The position numbers and the translations under genes are program-made. Positions 24,901 to 38,511 of a DNA stretch of 64,000 bases are shown in pieces. Numbering within the stretch: position 1 is the first letter of the stretch; each line of letters starts with the position of its first letter. The stretch covers positions 1,141,268-1,205,267 of the forward strand of contig QANU01073111.1 of assembly GCA_003254905.1 (NCBI GenBank). The letters are read 5' to 3'. Under the pieces are notes generated by a model, which saw only the letters and a list, made by a program, of their open reading frames with translations, did no database searches and was not told the DNA's origin. The stretch is from Nissolia schottii. Its lineage: Eukaryota; Streptophyta; Magnoliopsida; Fabales; Fabaceae.

Positions 24901-27900
24901 GTGCATGGTGTGGCCATTGAGTTTCTAGATGAGATGCTTGTGCTTTTGATGCTGTTTGCCTTTTAAAATTGACTGCGAAGTAATTTGCAATGCTAGGCCA
25001 GCTTTATGTTGGATTCTGTTTCTTAGGATTTGATTTACACATGCACATAAGTGATAGAGATGGTGGTTACCCAATCCTCCTTGTCTTGGTGGTTCCCTTT
25101 GGACTCTGGTCGCTTCTTTCTCATATGCTCTTACATTGCCTTGATTGAGTTGCCAATGGATTCTATGCTTTAGTTTTATATTTTTTATTATGACTGGCTA
25201 ACATTTTCTTTACATGAGTCAGATACATCTAAAGAAACTCTCAGCTTGACCTGTCTGCACTTGAGTTTTTCTTTCCCTACATCTCTTTACTATATGCTTT
25301 GTAAGTTTTAATTGTAACTGCATTCTGTAGTTCTGAAAATTTGATGCTAGTTCTTAATGATGCTGCAGGTATATTGAATTTTATGATGCAATGTCAGTGC
25401 CAATGGCAATTGCTCTCTCTGGCCAACTTCTTCTTGGACAACCTGTAATGGTTAAACCTTCTGAGGCTGAAAAGAACCTTGTTCAATCTAATACTACTAG
25501 TGGAGCTGTTGGTGTAGCAGGACCATATGGAGCTGTGGACAGGAAACTATATGTAGGGAACCTCCACTTCAACATGACTGAGAGTCAATTGAGAGAGGTA
25601 TTTGGTTTTTCCCTCTTGTTGTCTGGTAAACATTTTTGCATTAGCTTTTCTGAAATTTAGGTGAATAATATATTCTTGTATATTTCATTGTGAGGTCATT
25701 AGACCTGTATATGTACATCAGTTGGCTATCTATTTTAGGAAATGTGAATCACTAATTGTAGAGAACAAATTCCTCTGATTGAGGGATTGTTTCTAATTAC
25801 ATAATCCTAGTATTAATACCAAGATACAGAATAAATATATACTAAGAATAAAATGTAAAACTTCCTAAAATATACAATTACAGTTCTGACAGCTTTGTCG
25901 TTGCCAACTTGCCATCATTAGGAATATGAATGCACAAAGGCAACCACCAATAATTTCATAAAAGTATATATTTGCTTAAGATCAACCATGTAGTTTTCCT
26001 CTGGACTGGTGTAGTGCATCTAGTTTGTTGGTAGGCTCTCACTTATTCGAATCTTGATTTCATTATTTATAATTTACCAGCTTTGACACCCCTTTTTTTT
26101 ATTCTGTAGATTTTTGAGCCATTTGGTCCAGTGGAGCTTGTACAACTGCCTCTCGACCTGGAGACAGGACATTGCAAGGGTTTTGGGTTTATTCAAGTCT
26201 GTTACTAACTCTGTACAATCGTGTCTCTAGTTATTATACTGTTACTTATCTTTATTATATGTATTCATTCTTGAACAGTTTGCCCATCTTGAGCATGCCA
26301 AGGCAGCTCAGAGTTTAAATGGAAAATTGGAGATTGCTGGCAGGACTATCAAGGTACAAATATTTTTCTGGGTCTATTTATTTTTCACTTTGTCCTTTTG
26401 TATGTTTAATGCTGTTTGTTAAACACAGGTTTCATCTGTAACTGATCATGTTGGAAGCCAAGATACAACTGCAAAATCTGCAGACTTTGACGATGATGAA
26501 GGTGGATTGGTAAGAGTGTGGTTGTTAATTGTGTAAATTTGAAAATTGGTTTTCACAGGACTATCTGTCATTGAGTGCGAATATGCTTAATACTATTACC
26601 AAGTTACTACAAAAATAGTTTGAATAATTCAGCTTGTTTGGCAGTAAGTTTTGTTTTGTTGAGTGCTGATCATTTTTGCTCTCTCTCTCTCTCTCAATTA
26701 ATAAATAGATGCTGAGGAGACATTACATAATTGAAATTTTCAAACAACAGATACTAAGGGTGTCGTATTAATGGTGTTCGGTTTTTCTAGTTTCCATGTG
26801 CGTAGGTTAGAAATGGGTACTTCCAACATTTTCTCTTCCCTGATCTGGTTAATATTCTGAAGTTTTTATTTCTTCAGCTTTCTTCACCATTTCTGTGGTC
26901 AGAAAATGCATTTTTTCTGTATAGGCAGGGTGGTGGAGGTTAAGGAACTGCTCCAATCTCTCTTCCATTTCTCTTTCTAGATCATTTTTAGTTTAGTTGT
27001 AGTTGCAATTGTGATTGCGGGAAAATGAGGCTGATGCGGCCACAATTGCAGCTGCGATGCAGTTGCGGATAGTGTTATCTATAGTGGAAATAGCATTTTG
27101 CTCAAAACCTGCTATTTTTTCTGCTATAGCGACCAATTAACAATGTAAAATAGCATAGTGGCCACTGGCCAGCTCAAAACTCGCAACGTATTCCGCTATA
27201 GCGGATATTTGATAACATTGGTTGCAACTGTAATAGTGGCCCACAATTGAACAATGAATTTCTAACACACTTGTGATTTTTTCTCTGCAGGCTCTGAATG
27301 CCCAATCAAGAGCGTTGCTTATGCAGAAGCTGGATCGCTCTGGCATTGCTGCAAGGTATATTATTTATTATATTATATCCTGTAAATTCATTCATCATCT
27401 TACGCAATTTGAAAAACTGCAGCATTGGTGTACCACCCACTGTGAATGGGTCAGCCCCTGCTCAGCAGCCTGTTAGCTTGCCAATTGGTAATCCAGGTAT
27501 AATATCAGCATCAGCTCTCCCAACACAACTTATGCCTACCACAGTGGCTGAACCTATTGGAAACTCCAGCGAGTGTTTACTGTTGAAGAATATGTTTGAT
27601 CCAACCACTGAGGTCAGGATTAACTGATTTGAGTACAATTACACCATGTCGTGTTTCATTTAACAAAGTACTGATGTCTAATATTACAATATGCAGACGG
27701 AACCAGATTTTGATCTAGACATTAAAGAGGATGTAGAAGAAGAGTGTTCTAAATATGGGCGGGTGAAGCATATCTACGTTGACAAGTAAGCTAATGAATG
27801 TGTAGCACTCATCCATGGATACTCCTCTGTTTTCTCCATTTACACATTGTGCATTCTTGGCATCCTTTAATTGATTCTTTTTTTTTTTAAATGTATACAC

Positions 27901-28308
27901 ACACACACACACACACAGAAGAAGTGCAGGGTTTGTGTATTTGCAGTTTGAAACAGTGGAAGCAGCAAGTGCTGCTCAGCGTGCGATGCACATGAGGTGG
28001 TTTGCACGGAGATTGATATCAGCTATCTTCATGGTAAGGGTTTATTGTCATGAGTTCTGCTGCTGACTTTTGTTTATCGACTTAAGATTTGCATGCTTAA
28101 TGGAGTAAATTACATTTTGACAATTACACTGACCTTCTTTGTCTCGTATAGAAGGAGTTGTGTCTTGTTTAGAAAAAACATAATTAAAAGTTGTAATGTT
28201 GCACTCCTGCTGCCATTTCTTTTCCCTTAAGCAAGTATTTAAAAAGTAGTAGTTTCTGTCTTGCAGCAACCTCAGATGTATGAAGCCAAGTTTCAAGGGG
28301 AGGTTTGA
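21908..28308 (+). CDS. RBM39: RBM39/CAPER-like splicing factor (CC1-like family)
   Basis: Thirteen exons: 21908-22533, 23884-23962, 24081-24137, 24455-24510, 25369-25597, 26110-26196, 26279-26353, 26429-26509, 27291-27355, 27423-27612, 27697-27785, 27919-28033, 28267-28308. They join in frame to 596 residues with all borders GT-AG. Residues about 50-205 are an Arg/Asp/Glu/Ser low-complexity region ending in an RS stretch (SRRSRSRSERG). RRM1 spans about 229-303 (RNP2 VFAYQM, RNP1 KGVGYIEF). RRM2 spans about 331-405 (LYVGNL, KGFGFIQF). A C-terminal U2AF-homology motif spans about 500-590 (CLLLKNMFDP, RWF at about 571-573, the R-x-F position). The family works in 3' splice-site recognition and alternative splicing in the nucleus by binding U2AF/SF3B1-type ligand motifs. 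The start ATG at 21908 gives the conserved MDFDAYDYLEKTVE. An upstream in-frame ATG at 21878 exists but its extension (MREAAAATIA) is not conserved as far as I recall. Introns 1, 4 and 8 are long and contain repeats. Confidence 0.94.
27020..27250. repeat. Fold-back-like repeat in intron 8 of the RBM39-like gene
   Basis: The stretch contains mirrored motifs: ggccacaattgcag near 27040 against actgtaatagtggcccacaattg near 27230, and tgctatagcg / cgctatagcgg internally. This is the style of hAT-derived MITEs common in legume introns. There is no coding content and the edges are approximate. Confidence 0.5.
27896..27918 (+). repeat. (CA)n microsatellite forming a 3' splice site
   Basis: An (AC)n tract of about 11 units ends directly in the AG acceptor used for exon 12 of the RBM39-like gene (exon starts at 27919). 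A short T-run lies about 20 bases further upstream (27880-27889) and presumably serves as the polypyrimidine tract. Confidence 0.85.
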
Positions 28309-29924
28309 AGAAGTGCTTACAGGCCTCGTGGCTCTTGAAGATGACAAATGCAAAATTTTCTCGTTAGTTTTCAGAAATTGAGTTATCGTTTATAAATTTT
28401 GATTCATGACTTGTGTTAGATGTGTGAATACCGAAATTATGCTGTTCACAAGGTGATATTCACTATCACTAATTTACTCTCATGCATCTCAATGTATTTT
28501 AAGCTTAGTGTTTATGTCTTCCATTCTGTTTATAACCATACTCTGATGGCATGTATGAGAACGTAATTTTCCATTCGAGTAAAAATTTCATGTATGAGAA
28601 TTTTTTTAAATGAAATAGTATTATGTAACCTTCAACTCGTCGCTTCAATTTTTTATAAATTCATCGAACTTTCTATTGGGAGATGAAAAATTAACCTTTA
28701 CTCAAATGCCTCCATCCAAATGTATATGCTAACGGCACCGGTGTACTATTGTATTCAACTGTCATAGACTACAAAGTTTGAAGTACAAATACAATGCACA
28801 CTGGTGGTGGTAACAAGCATTCGGCTTTTAATTGTCTTGGCAAAAAGAAATTATCAGTGTGCTGTGCTTTACTGAAGTGACCCATGGAAGTTATGGAAGG
28901 GCGGGAGAGGTTGAGGAAACTGGGTGACTTCCATCCCAAGTACCACTGAAGTCCACATTTGATCTGTTGTGGGGTCATCGCGGCTTTTGTACACACTTGT
29001 GTGGTATTTCAAATATCGTATAATACTTAAAGAAAGCAATTTTGAGAAGGATTGCAAATTATAAGGTACTCTAAAGTAGTAGTTTTGGAAAAATAAAATA
29101 TCATGGAATTTCATGACGAGTTAATCCATTAAATAGCTGTAGGAGGATATTCTTATCAGAAAATTTATATATATTTTTATTAAAATAAAATAATTTAGAC
29201 AATCCTAGATTAGTAGTCTTTTAAATTCTGTACTGGACAAATACATCTTTCTAAAAAAAAATTAACGTGGTCTTTGCTAATCCTTCATTTTCGATTGACT
29301 TATTTGTGTTTTTATTAGGACGGTAAATCCTTCAAAAATATGAATGAAAAATTAGTTTGTTTTACATTTTAAATGATTAGGAATCATATTGAGAATTTCT
29401 TTTACAGAGAGATCTATTTATCTGATGTAAATTTAAAAGGAAAAGAACTGGGGTTTTATATTTCGTATTTTGTTAGAAATTCTCAAATCATGATAAAGCT
29501 TCTCTAATAACGAAGTTAACATCCAATCGCATTGGTTTTTGTCCTTTATTATAAATATTTTACTCTTTTTTAATTATGTTATGTTTTTGTCAGGGATCCT
29601 TTAATTTAATATGTTCGGAAAACAAATAAAAAACAAGAAGAAGATTGGGCAGGCCCATAAGAAGCCCATCAGCGAGGAAGAGCAGCTTAGATGGGTGAGG
29701 ATGGCGGTCTAATCGGCGATAAGACCGCGACCACAGTAGCCCTACTCTCCCTTGCTGCTATGCTCCCCAGCTGAGACTGAGTGAGCGGTACCATCCCCCA
29801 ACACAACCCCTTCCAACCCACACGAAGGTTTCTTCTCTTCTTTCACATCATTCTTTCAACCCTAGCGTGCTTCCATATGCTCTTATCGCCTCCTGGTTTT
29901 TTTTTTTTTTTTTTTTTNGTTCAG
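28309..29924. other. Intergenic region between RBM39-like and Alba genes
   Basis: This contains the 3' end of the splicing-factor gene, AT-rich spacer without a recognisable gene, and the promoter/leader of the Alba gene (about 29650-29924). The leader ends in a T-run of about 20 bases, one unresolved base (29918) and TTCAG directly before the ATG. This is exactly the shape of a 3' splice site, so a 5' UTR intron with a donor near 29789 is possible. Confidence 0.5.
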
Positions 29925-32900
29925 ATGGATAGGTATCAAAGGGTGGAGAAGCCCAAGCCAGAGACTCCTATAAACGAGAACGAGATACGCATTACTACTC
30001 AAGGAAGGATGAGGAATTATATCACCTATGCCACCACTCTCTTCCAGGTTAGGCCCTTCAATTAATGCATGCAAAGATAAATATTGGCCAGACAGACTAA
30101 GCTGAATTAGTTAGAGAGGCTCTATGGTTTTGCTTTTCTTTTGTTTGCTTCTGGTTGGGATATGTGAAATAAGAATTATAGAGTGACACTGTGAATAGAA
30201 AAGTGAATTGAATTGAAAAGTGATTATCGGCTGTAGTCTGATAATAGAATGGGGGAAATTCAAACTTTCAGCAATCAAATCAATGCACAAGGCCAGTAGT
30301 AAAACAAAGAATTTGTAAAATTGATGAAGATAGTTTCTTGGTAAATCAACTCATGTGTTGCGCGCGCGAGAGAGAAGGCCGCATGAGAGCCACCAGCCAG
30401 ACAGTGACAGGAGAGTAAACAGAATCCGGGAGAGATGATAGAGCAACAAACACTTTGATATTACCCCCATACCAAATGAGTTGAGAGAGGGCAATAATTT
30501 CCCAACTTGTCTTAACTGGGGGAAATTTTTCTTCTCTCTGTTATTGGTAACCAAATTTCCTATTTTGTTCAACTTTATCTCCTTAACCTCACCTGATATT
30601 ACCCCCATACCAAATGCACCACTGTGTCAGGGTGAAAGATTAAAGGAATGATTTTCATACAGTTTTTCAAATGTAAATGCAATTCCTGAAATATTTTACC
30701 TTCATTCTTTGAGGGCACTCACAACTTCCCCCCGATATGATAATCTTTTACTCAGGTTTGTGACGTTGGTAACTTTTTCTTTCAGTCTCAAGGAAAACAA
30801 TATTATGTTTTGTAAATTATCTTATTTTGGAATAATACTTATTGTTGCATTGATCTATTTGTCTCTATACTTTGGGTCTTACTGTGTTTACTTACCCATT
30901 GTAAATTGGTTTTCTGCTCATGCAAGCATTTCTCCCCTTTTATTGTGCTCAGTGCATTCCATACATTCAAGTATCAATTTCTATAATCAGCTAATATTTT
31001 ACCATGTTTTTAACTTTCTCTTTCTCTACATGTATTTTCTGTAGGAGAAAGGATCTGATGATATTGTTCTTAAAGCAATGGGACGTGCTATCAATAAAAC
31101 TGTGATGATTGCTGAGCTGATCAAGGTGGGAAGGAATATATCTTTAAGTAGATATGTTGGTCTTAATTTTTATTTATCTTAATTTTGTGGGACTGTGAGT
31201 GATCGGTTTACCTGTTTCAGAGGAGGATTGTAGGTCTGCATCAAAACACTCTGATCGGATCAACTGATATAACTGATACATGGGAGCCACTAGAAGAAGG
31301 CCTTCTTCCGTATGGATTGTTGTTTCTTTTATGCCATCCTTCAAGTACATAATTTCTGTGTGCAATGGGAGTGATTGTTTTGATATTGTGTTTTACTTGC
31401 CCAGTTTGGAGACTACCCGCCATGTTTCAATGATCACAATTACTTTGTCAAAGAAAGAACTGGATACATCCTCCACAGGGTAAGAACTTTTGCGAATTTG
31501 TGTGATATATGTATCTCTGACATGTAGTGGTTAGATGCTTTGTTCTTTGATGGGTTTTGTTATTTATGAGACAGGCTACTTGATCTGTAGTTAAGATTGG
31601 CTTCGTTACTCTCTGTCGGAAATAACAACCATATATGAGTTTGATGAGTTGTGCTTATGAATCAAATGTCTTTTTCCACTTTTCTAATGTCTGATGTTAT
31701 TGCAAAGTTTATTTGAGATTTTTTTATTAGTCAATGCAGCAATAGGTTTGTAAGGTTTTCCTGCTTGCTGTTTAGTTGTACAGATTACAGGGTCAAGATA
31801 AAGTGCTAACTACACAATGACTTGCAAAATCTAAAGTGAAATTTATAGCAATAATCCTAGTATGACTTGTACTGGGGGCAAATGTGTTCTGCATCTGCAA
31901 TATACTAATTGAATGCGTTTTAGTTGCATTCACTATTGACAAGATTTTAAGTACTTTCTGTCATGCAGGTACCAACCTCCTCTTCCAGCTGATCAAGTAA
32001 AACCTTTAAATGAATATGAAGAGGAAGGAGGTAAATTATTAGTTTTTTCTTTTAGTATTTCAGAAATTTGTATGGCTAACATGATGTGTTCACTACGATA
32101 TGATCTGATACAGAAGGCTCACCAAGGATGCGAGGAAGAGGGCGTGGTCGTGGAAGGGGAAGGGGAAGGGGTAGAGGTATTTCCAAGCACTTCATTTTGC
32201 TTTCTTCACTGTAGACAGATATATAAATGATAAAATTATCAGAATTTTTAAAAAAAAAAAATACAAAATACTTGCTTAGTAAGACACAATCTGTTCTACA
32301 TATATAGGAATTTACAATGGGGGTATGGAATATGGTGATGGTTGGGATGGTGGACGCGGATATGGCAGAGGGCGTGGCCGTGCAAGGGGTCGAGCTTTTC
32401 GGGGACGAGGACGAGGGTATGGTGCCCAGCCAGTTGCATACTATGACTATGGTGAATATGATGCACCACCACCTGCACCACGCGGTAAGTGTGCATGTCA
32501 ATTGAATTCAAGTTTCCAGATAATGAAGAGAAGTTTTTCTGCCTCAATTGCAATTGTTGGATTATCAGATGAAATTTTGTTTAATATCAGTAATGTGCTG
32601 TTGTAATGAATGGATTTGTAATTTTAAGTTAAATTCTTCTATTTTGCTATTTGCATTATACGGTGCTTCCTGTTACAACAGACTACAGAAGAAACAAGAA
32701 AAGTTATCTTATTTGATTTCACCAATTGTTTTCGTTTTTATCTTTTTAATTTCCTCTGTGCTTTCCATTTTGTTTCAATATTCTAGACTTCTCATCCTTC
32801 AAGCTCCTTTAGGGGCCGTGGCAATAATTTTCTTTGATGACTTTTCAGGCCGTGGACGTGGACGTGGAAGGGGAAGAGGCCGTGGACGTGGTCGTAATAT

Positions 32901-32937
32901 TAGAATGGATGGGGCAGGCCGGGGAGCAGCTGCTTGA
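29925..32937 (+). CDS. ALBA: Alba-domain DNA/RNA-binding protein with RGG tail
   Basis: Eight exons: 29925-30047, 31045-31125, 31221-31309, 31405-31479, 31969-32030, 32114-32176, 32308-32484, 32849-32937. They join in frame to 252 residues, with GT-AG borders. The Alba domain spans about residues 18-115, with NEIRITTQGRMRNYI, the strand/helix LKAMGRAINKTVMIAELIKRR and the ETTRHVSMITITLSK strand. A short PPLPADQVKPL linker follows, then an Arg/Gly-rich tail (repeated RGRG, RGRGRGY) with an aromatic acidic break (YYDYGEYD). This is the architecture of the longer plant Alba proteins (Arabidopsis ALBA4-6 type), which bind RNA and nucleic-acid hybrids in cytoplasmic granules and nuclei. The Arg/Gly tail is split over three exons. 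Two displaced fragments of intron 4 to exon 5 of this gene lie downstream (near 35350-35635 and 40390-40655). Confidence 0.94.
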
Positions 32938-32999
32938 TCAAGTGGGTGTTGGCTGTATATTGTATATGTTCAGCTAGAAGATGGTTGCTTGTGCTTAGT

Positions 33000-34370
33000 T
33001 CTTTGTGAGATCTGTTTTGGTATTATTTAAAAATGTCGGCGTGGCAGCCATGTTCATGCAGTTTTGTTTTTGTAATTCTTTTCCTTTTCTTTTGTAACCT
33101 CTTTAATTTTGCTAAGTTGGTTAGGTTGAGTTAGATTCCTTCGTATAAAGACCCCAAAAAATCATAATTGTAAAATTTTGAGTTAATTATAGTAGTAAGT
33201 TTTTACAAAGTTTACTTTAGTGGATGTTGTATTTCTTTCTTGCAATTTTGGGCAGAAATATGTCGTGATGGATTGGGGTCAATTTCCTGATTTATATGGA
33301 TTTAAATTTTTTCAAATTTTTGCATAGGTAAAATTGAATTCTAGCCGCAAGTTATTTGAGTTCAAGTCATTGCCAATTTTTCCATAGCCCCCCTTGGAAA
33401 ATTTTGGTTATAGATGATATAATTACAAGACGGAGCGAGAATAACATTGGGACATTAGATTGTAGAGTTATTCTTTCAGTATCTTTTTTTGTGCAATTAT
33501 ATAAGACGACAGGGGTTTTTTTTAAAATATTTTTTATAATGTTATTAGAGGGACTTACTAATTGGGTCTTGCACATATTTTATTCTCCCATTATAGTATA
33601 TTGGATATGTATATATATTGCCGTTTAAATAAGTGTTTTAATTAAGTGTGAAATACATAATTAATCTACATTGAATGGGATGTACGAGTGTCGTGTTTGT
33701 AAAAACTGCTTTGTTTTGGTAAGTTAAACAAACTTGTTTAATGATTTAACTTTCAGAGGGATTCTTCTGTGTACTCGGTCCCAAAATAGAGAAAGCCACT
33801 TCATATACTTGTTAATTGCTTGGTCTACCCCTGTACACTACACAAGTTTCAAATTTTGTATCCACTCAAATGGCCATAAAGTGACATTCAACGGACGTTT
33901 GATTGAGACTGCAGGAGGAGAATGGACTAGTATGGTCAAGCATTGCTTATATGAGGTAACTGAAGATGACTGTCTCTGTAATATTCTCTTCCATTTTTAT
34001 GTGACCCCATAAAACTAGACAACTACTTTCATAACCTTAGTAGGTTTGGTATTTCTGTTTGAATTTGTGAGGGATCCCTTGGTGTTTTCAAATAATCCCA
34101 AATCATGTTTTGAAGCGTGGATTGAGGTGGCTCTGTGTGGAAACCAGAAAAAGTAATGGGTGGTTACATTCGTTGTTATTATATGGTCAGTGGTGTATAT
34201 GGGAATTAAGGAATAAAATCATATTCCAAAAGCATTTGGTGTGTAAGAACTCATTCTTGACTTAGTTGATACAAAAGGTTCAACCTTTGGACTTCATCAA
34301 CTCAAGTGTATCTGTGCTATTAAAATAGGTGGAGTAGAGTGTGGTATCCATGGGCAAGTGTAGCTGATTG
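33000..34370. other. Downstream DNA of the Alba gene, no gene seen
   Basis: This holds the Alba 3' UTR (to roughly 33170) and AT-rich spacer. A reading frame at 33734-34012 has no recognisable product. The stretch 34130-34290 shows weak similarity to 36870-37060 (shared aggaataaaat...attccaaaa pattern), suggesting it starts the duplicated block that follows. Confidence 0.4.
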
Positions 34371-35349
34371 GGTGTGTGTGCAGAGATTCTCTCTATGGTT
34401 ATAGAGTTCCTTTAAATTGACTTGAAAAAAATATATTCTTTTTAAACAAATATTAAAATACATAAAAAAAAATGTTAAATACTACATATAAGAAAACTAT
34501 TAAATATTTTTATTATCAAGATATTGATTGCTTTAATTTTACCTTAATTATATAAATGTGCATACAATCTCTTTTTAATTTACATTTAATTTCAGCTACA
34601 TCATAGAGTTTATTATTTTCGTCTTCTTCTCCAGAGGTTGATTGATAGGTTTCTCTGATATTGATCATTATTCAAGCAATTTTAACTAGGCCGTAGTAGT
34701 CGGGTACAACTTTCTTAAATTTGGCATCTCCATAATTTGAATCCGGACATTACAAGTAATAGTTCTCCTACAAAATCAGCTATAGAGGACCCAAGCAATG
34801 AACTTCTTCATTCCTTGATTAAATTTTTTTGTTCGGATTTTAGTGAATGAACAGTTTTTGTTTTTTTTTAATCATTTCATTTATATTTTTAAATAGTGCA
34901 ACTCTTTTTTCAGCCGGAGGTTTTTGTCCCAATGGTTTTTTCTCTGGAGATTCTGAGGAGGCTAACCGGGCAAGAGCCGGGCTGTTTCCGGTGGTTAGTG
35001 GGGAGCTTTCATGGAGAGGGCAGTGGGTAGTGTTAGGTTGACATTTACCTTGCAACATGGCTTGTACTTTGTACATCTATTGGGCTTTGCCCTTCTAAAG
35101 AAATGCTTTCAGCTACTAAAAAAATATAAACGATTGAAATTGATCAATCACTCAACCTCTTTGTTGCTAGCTTTAAAATTTTCAGTATTTAATTTATAAT
35201 TTGAAAAACATTAAAACCGATAAAATGATCCACACTTGACCATAAAAATCAGGCAAGCATTAAATGATGAAAGTATAATGTCTGATGTTTTAACTGAGAG
35301 ACTAGTTTCAAATTAGGATGGCAATAACTTGTTAAGTTTATTTTGTTGT

Positions 35350-35635
35350 TTTTATACTAAATGCAGCAATAGGTTGGTAAGATTTTCCTGCTTGCTAGTG
35401 TCGTTAACTTGCTAATTACAGGGTTAAGGTAAAGTGCTAAATACACTGTAACTTGCTAAATCTAAAGTGAAATGTCTTCACCTCTGCTATATACTTAAGT
35501 GTTGTTTTAGTTATATTCACTATTGGCAAGATTTTAAGTACTTTCTGTATATCATGCAGGTTCCAACCTCCTCTTCCAGTTGATCAAGTAAAACCTTTAC
35601 ATGAATATGAAGATGAAGGACTTATTGGAGACAAA
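35350..35635 (+). pseudogene. Displaced fragment of the Alba gene (intron 4 end plus exon 5), copy 1
   Basis: The sequence from aatgcagcaataggttggtaag through the acceptor catgcag|gttccaacctcctcttc to gaatatgaagatgaagga matches 31730-32030 of the intact gene, including the intact-looking acceptor. No other Alba exon flanks it, so it is a fragment copied by segmental duplication. Because intron is included, retrocopying is excluded. Confidence 0.88.
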
Positions 35636-35948
35636 TGAAAATATTCAAAACGAAATCAGATAAATGAAAGGCTATATATGACCCCAGTTGAATTCAAAAT
35701 AACCAACCACACAAAGATATATGTACATATGCATTCATAAATCACAATACACAAATTATTAATAATTAACATGCTTATAACTATCTAATAATAAATAATA
35801 AAATAAAAGCGGTCAAAACAAATTTTGGGAGTACTAGATATAACTTATTTGTTTATCATATATATTTTTTATATATTATATATAATGAATATTATTATTA
35901 ACTCTCAAAATAGCTACTGACTGAGAAACTGGTGGTGGTGGTGGAAGC

Positions 35949-36262
35949 TCAGGCCTTGGTGTTAATCCCATTTGCAGCATCAATGCGTCTTGTTGCATTG
36001 TATACACTCTTCAATGACCGATATTTCTTCCATTTTGGCCAAACAACGTTCTCTACCTCGGTCTTATTCCAAAAATCTTCTTAATCATGGTTGCAATTGC
36101 ATCATCGCTTAGCTTCGTATCAACCCGTTTCTCTGCAATGTAGTTGCCACTGAGATGCATAAGCTTCTCGACTAATTCCACAATCTTTGAGAACTCAGTA
36201 ACCAAGAGATCAATGACGTTCTTAGCTTTGGATGATGAAGACTCTTGTTGACTCGCACTCTA
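35949..36262 (-). pseudogene. Small unrecognised gene family, decayed copy 1
   Basis: The minus strand reads SSSSKAKNVIDLLVTEFSKIVE, then LVEKLMHLSGN and KRVDTKLSDDAIATMIKKIFG. It lacks the start codon seen in the other copies and loses frame after KKIFG. Family features deduced from four copies: a Ser-run start (MxxQxxSSSSKA), a helical middle (EKLMHL, KLSDDxIAxMIEKIFGNE) and a basic C-terminus (PKREKKYRSLKSIYNVT). I do not recognise the family. It could be a lineage-restricted small protein. Confidence 0.65.
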
Positions 36263-37624
36263 TCTACTATTGGATGTGATCTAATGGGGGTGACTCTCAT
36301 TGAAATCTCATTTAATGATAACTTGTGGGCTAAGACAACGTCTCATGTCAATCAAGTTCAAATAACACAATTTTTATTTAAACAATTGTGAATGGAGGAT
36401 GGTAGTTAGGTAAAGCTTTTTCAAATTTGACATCTTCACACTAATTTGAAAAATATTAAAACCTATTAAATGATGCATAATTGACTATTAAAAACTCTTT
36501 AATGTTAAATGGTGAAATTTGTTACTACCTTAAATAGGTATAATCGGAGCCACGTGTTGACTTCAAAACTACATTCTATTCATTATATTTTTTTTTAAGT
36601 TGTTCAAAATATCATTGTCATATTATTAATCATAGAATGAATAAGTAAATCGTATCAACTATCAAATGTAGAGTAACCTTGTTTCTTAAAAGCCTAATTG
36701 ATGTCCTTAAATGACTAAAGTCTAAATATAATCAGCTTCTTAAGCTTGACATATTGGGGTCATTTGATGCTAGATGTGTTCTATATATGTAATTGGTGTG
36801 ACAAAAACAGAGTTCATTTGCTTTTAACCGTGATTTCTCGTGAAAATTAAGTGTGGTGTTCCGCCAAGCAACTCTTTATGTATGTTTTGGATCTTGGGAT
36901 TAAAAGGTGAGAAGAAATAGAAGTAAATTTATATTTTTCTTTTTGATTGTATGGTTTACTAATACGAGAGTTGAGGAATAAAATTATACTCCAAAACTCA
37001 TGTGCCTGCTATTCCTATGGTGTAACTAGTTCAAAGATTAAATTCATGGTCCAGTTGGGGTGTGACTGCTGAGTAGCTGCTTTGGCGTCAGGTCTCTGCA
37101 GTGCCAACATAAGGCCTTGGAAAGGTATCATCCAAGTAGACACCTTTTTCTTTTTTTGTGTGGCAATGGCACAAAATGAGAATACAAGACTCTTGGTATA
37201 ATTTGTAAGAAGAATGAAATTTTAAATGGAAAGAAAAATGTTACCTAAAGACTAAAGCCTAAATTCATAATTTCAAAAAAACTATAAATAAATTTAAAAT
37301 TTAATACTTCATGTTGATTATTCAATTGGGTATTTAATTTGAGTCTTACAGAATGGAAAACAAAAAATAGAAAAAGAATAAACCAAGTTGACTGTGCTTG
37401 ACATAATAAACATAGGCCAATTATTTAAAAGAACTTGAATCAATTAAAGTTGGTTTTGATTTAACTTTTAATATTCATCAAATCAAATTTACCCAATGAA
37501 TACAACTATTGAGGTTCATGAGGAACAAGTTTCTTTGCTCGAGCCTGTTATCTCTGATCTGCTGACGTCTTGGTTTTGAATTCAAACAGATTGCAAAACC
37601 TTGAAACCAAAAGTTTATGTTATC

Positions 37625-38200
37625 AAATCTAAGGTTATCAAACTCGAGAGTTTAAGTAAATTCGTGAAGGTTCATCAAACTCGAATCGTAAACTCGACTC
37701 ATAAACTCATAAGAGTTTACATACATAAAAAATATATGTTATAAGTAATATAATTTGGAACTAAACATGATTAAATTTTGTATTCATAATTGACATTGAA
37801 AAATGTTAACTTTAATATAAAATAAATGTAAAAAAATATCATAAAATATGCCTTAATGCATGACACTTAGTTATGTCATACGTTATTCTGTACATGTATT
37901 ATTTTATAATTTGATAAAACATAGTTCAATTATGATAAATATATAAAATCGGCTTAGTAAACTCAATAAGTATTGTCTAACACACACAAAGTCAACTAAG
38001 TATCTAAAAAAATTACCAAATTTATACATCTTGAGATAAACTTGTAAACTCGTAAGTAGATTTTAACTCGTAAACTCACTAATAAAATTGACAGTTAACT
38101 TAAACTCGTATGAGTTAACTAAAAAGTGTTAACTTATTTTGTGTAGTGAAATCGTAAACTCGTAAGAGTTTACGAGTTAACTCGAGAGTTTAATAGCCAT
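37625..38200. mobile_element. hAT-like fold-back repeat rich in aaactcg/cgagttt
   Basis: The left end (atcaaactcgagagttta near 37637, tcgtaaactcgactcataaactcataagagttta) is mirrored at the right end by gtaaactcgtaagagtttac, then gttaactcgagagtttaatagcc, ending near 38200. The interior is AT-rich and non-coding. It is a non-autonomous DNA element of about 0.57 kb. Confidence 0.65.
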
Positions 38201-38511
38201 GATGAAATCTACCTGAGCTGTCTGTCTGTATGTATATGTGTGTTTGTAGCAGAATACTTCATTTCAGCATAAAAAACGAGAAGAACTAAACCAAGAGAAA
38301 TTGTTAGTGTACTTTCATAGCAAACCAATTATGAATGAACAAGAAAATCAATAGTGCACACAGAAAGGAAAATCTTAAATAAATCTAATAAATGAAAGGT
38401 TTTGATCCCACTCATCGAATTCAAAATAAGCAACCGCACATTACTCATAGTAAACAAGCTAACTGTAACAATAATAAAAGCAGACACAAAACTAATCTCT
38501 CTTAGGCTTTG

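Noticed and set aside
35350-35635. Alba fragment considered as a processed (retro) copy
   Set aside because: It contains intron 4 sequence and the acceptor site, so it was copied from genomic DNA.
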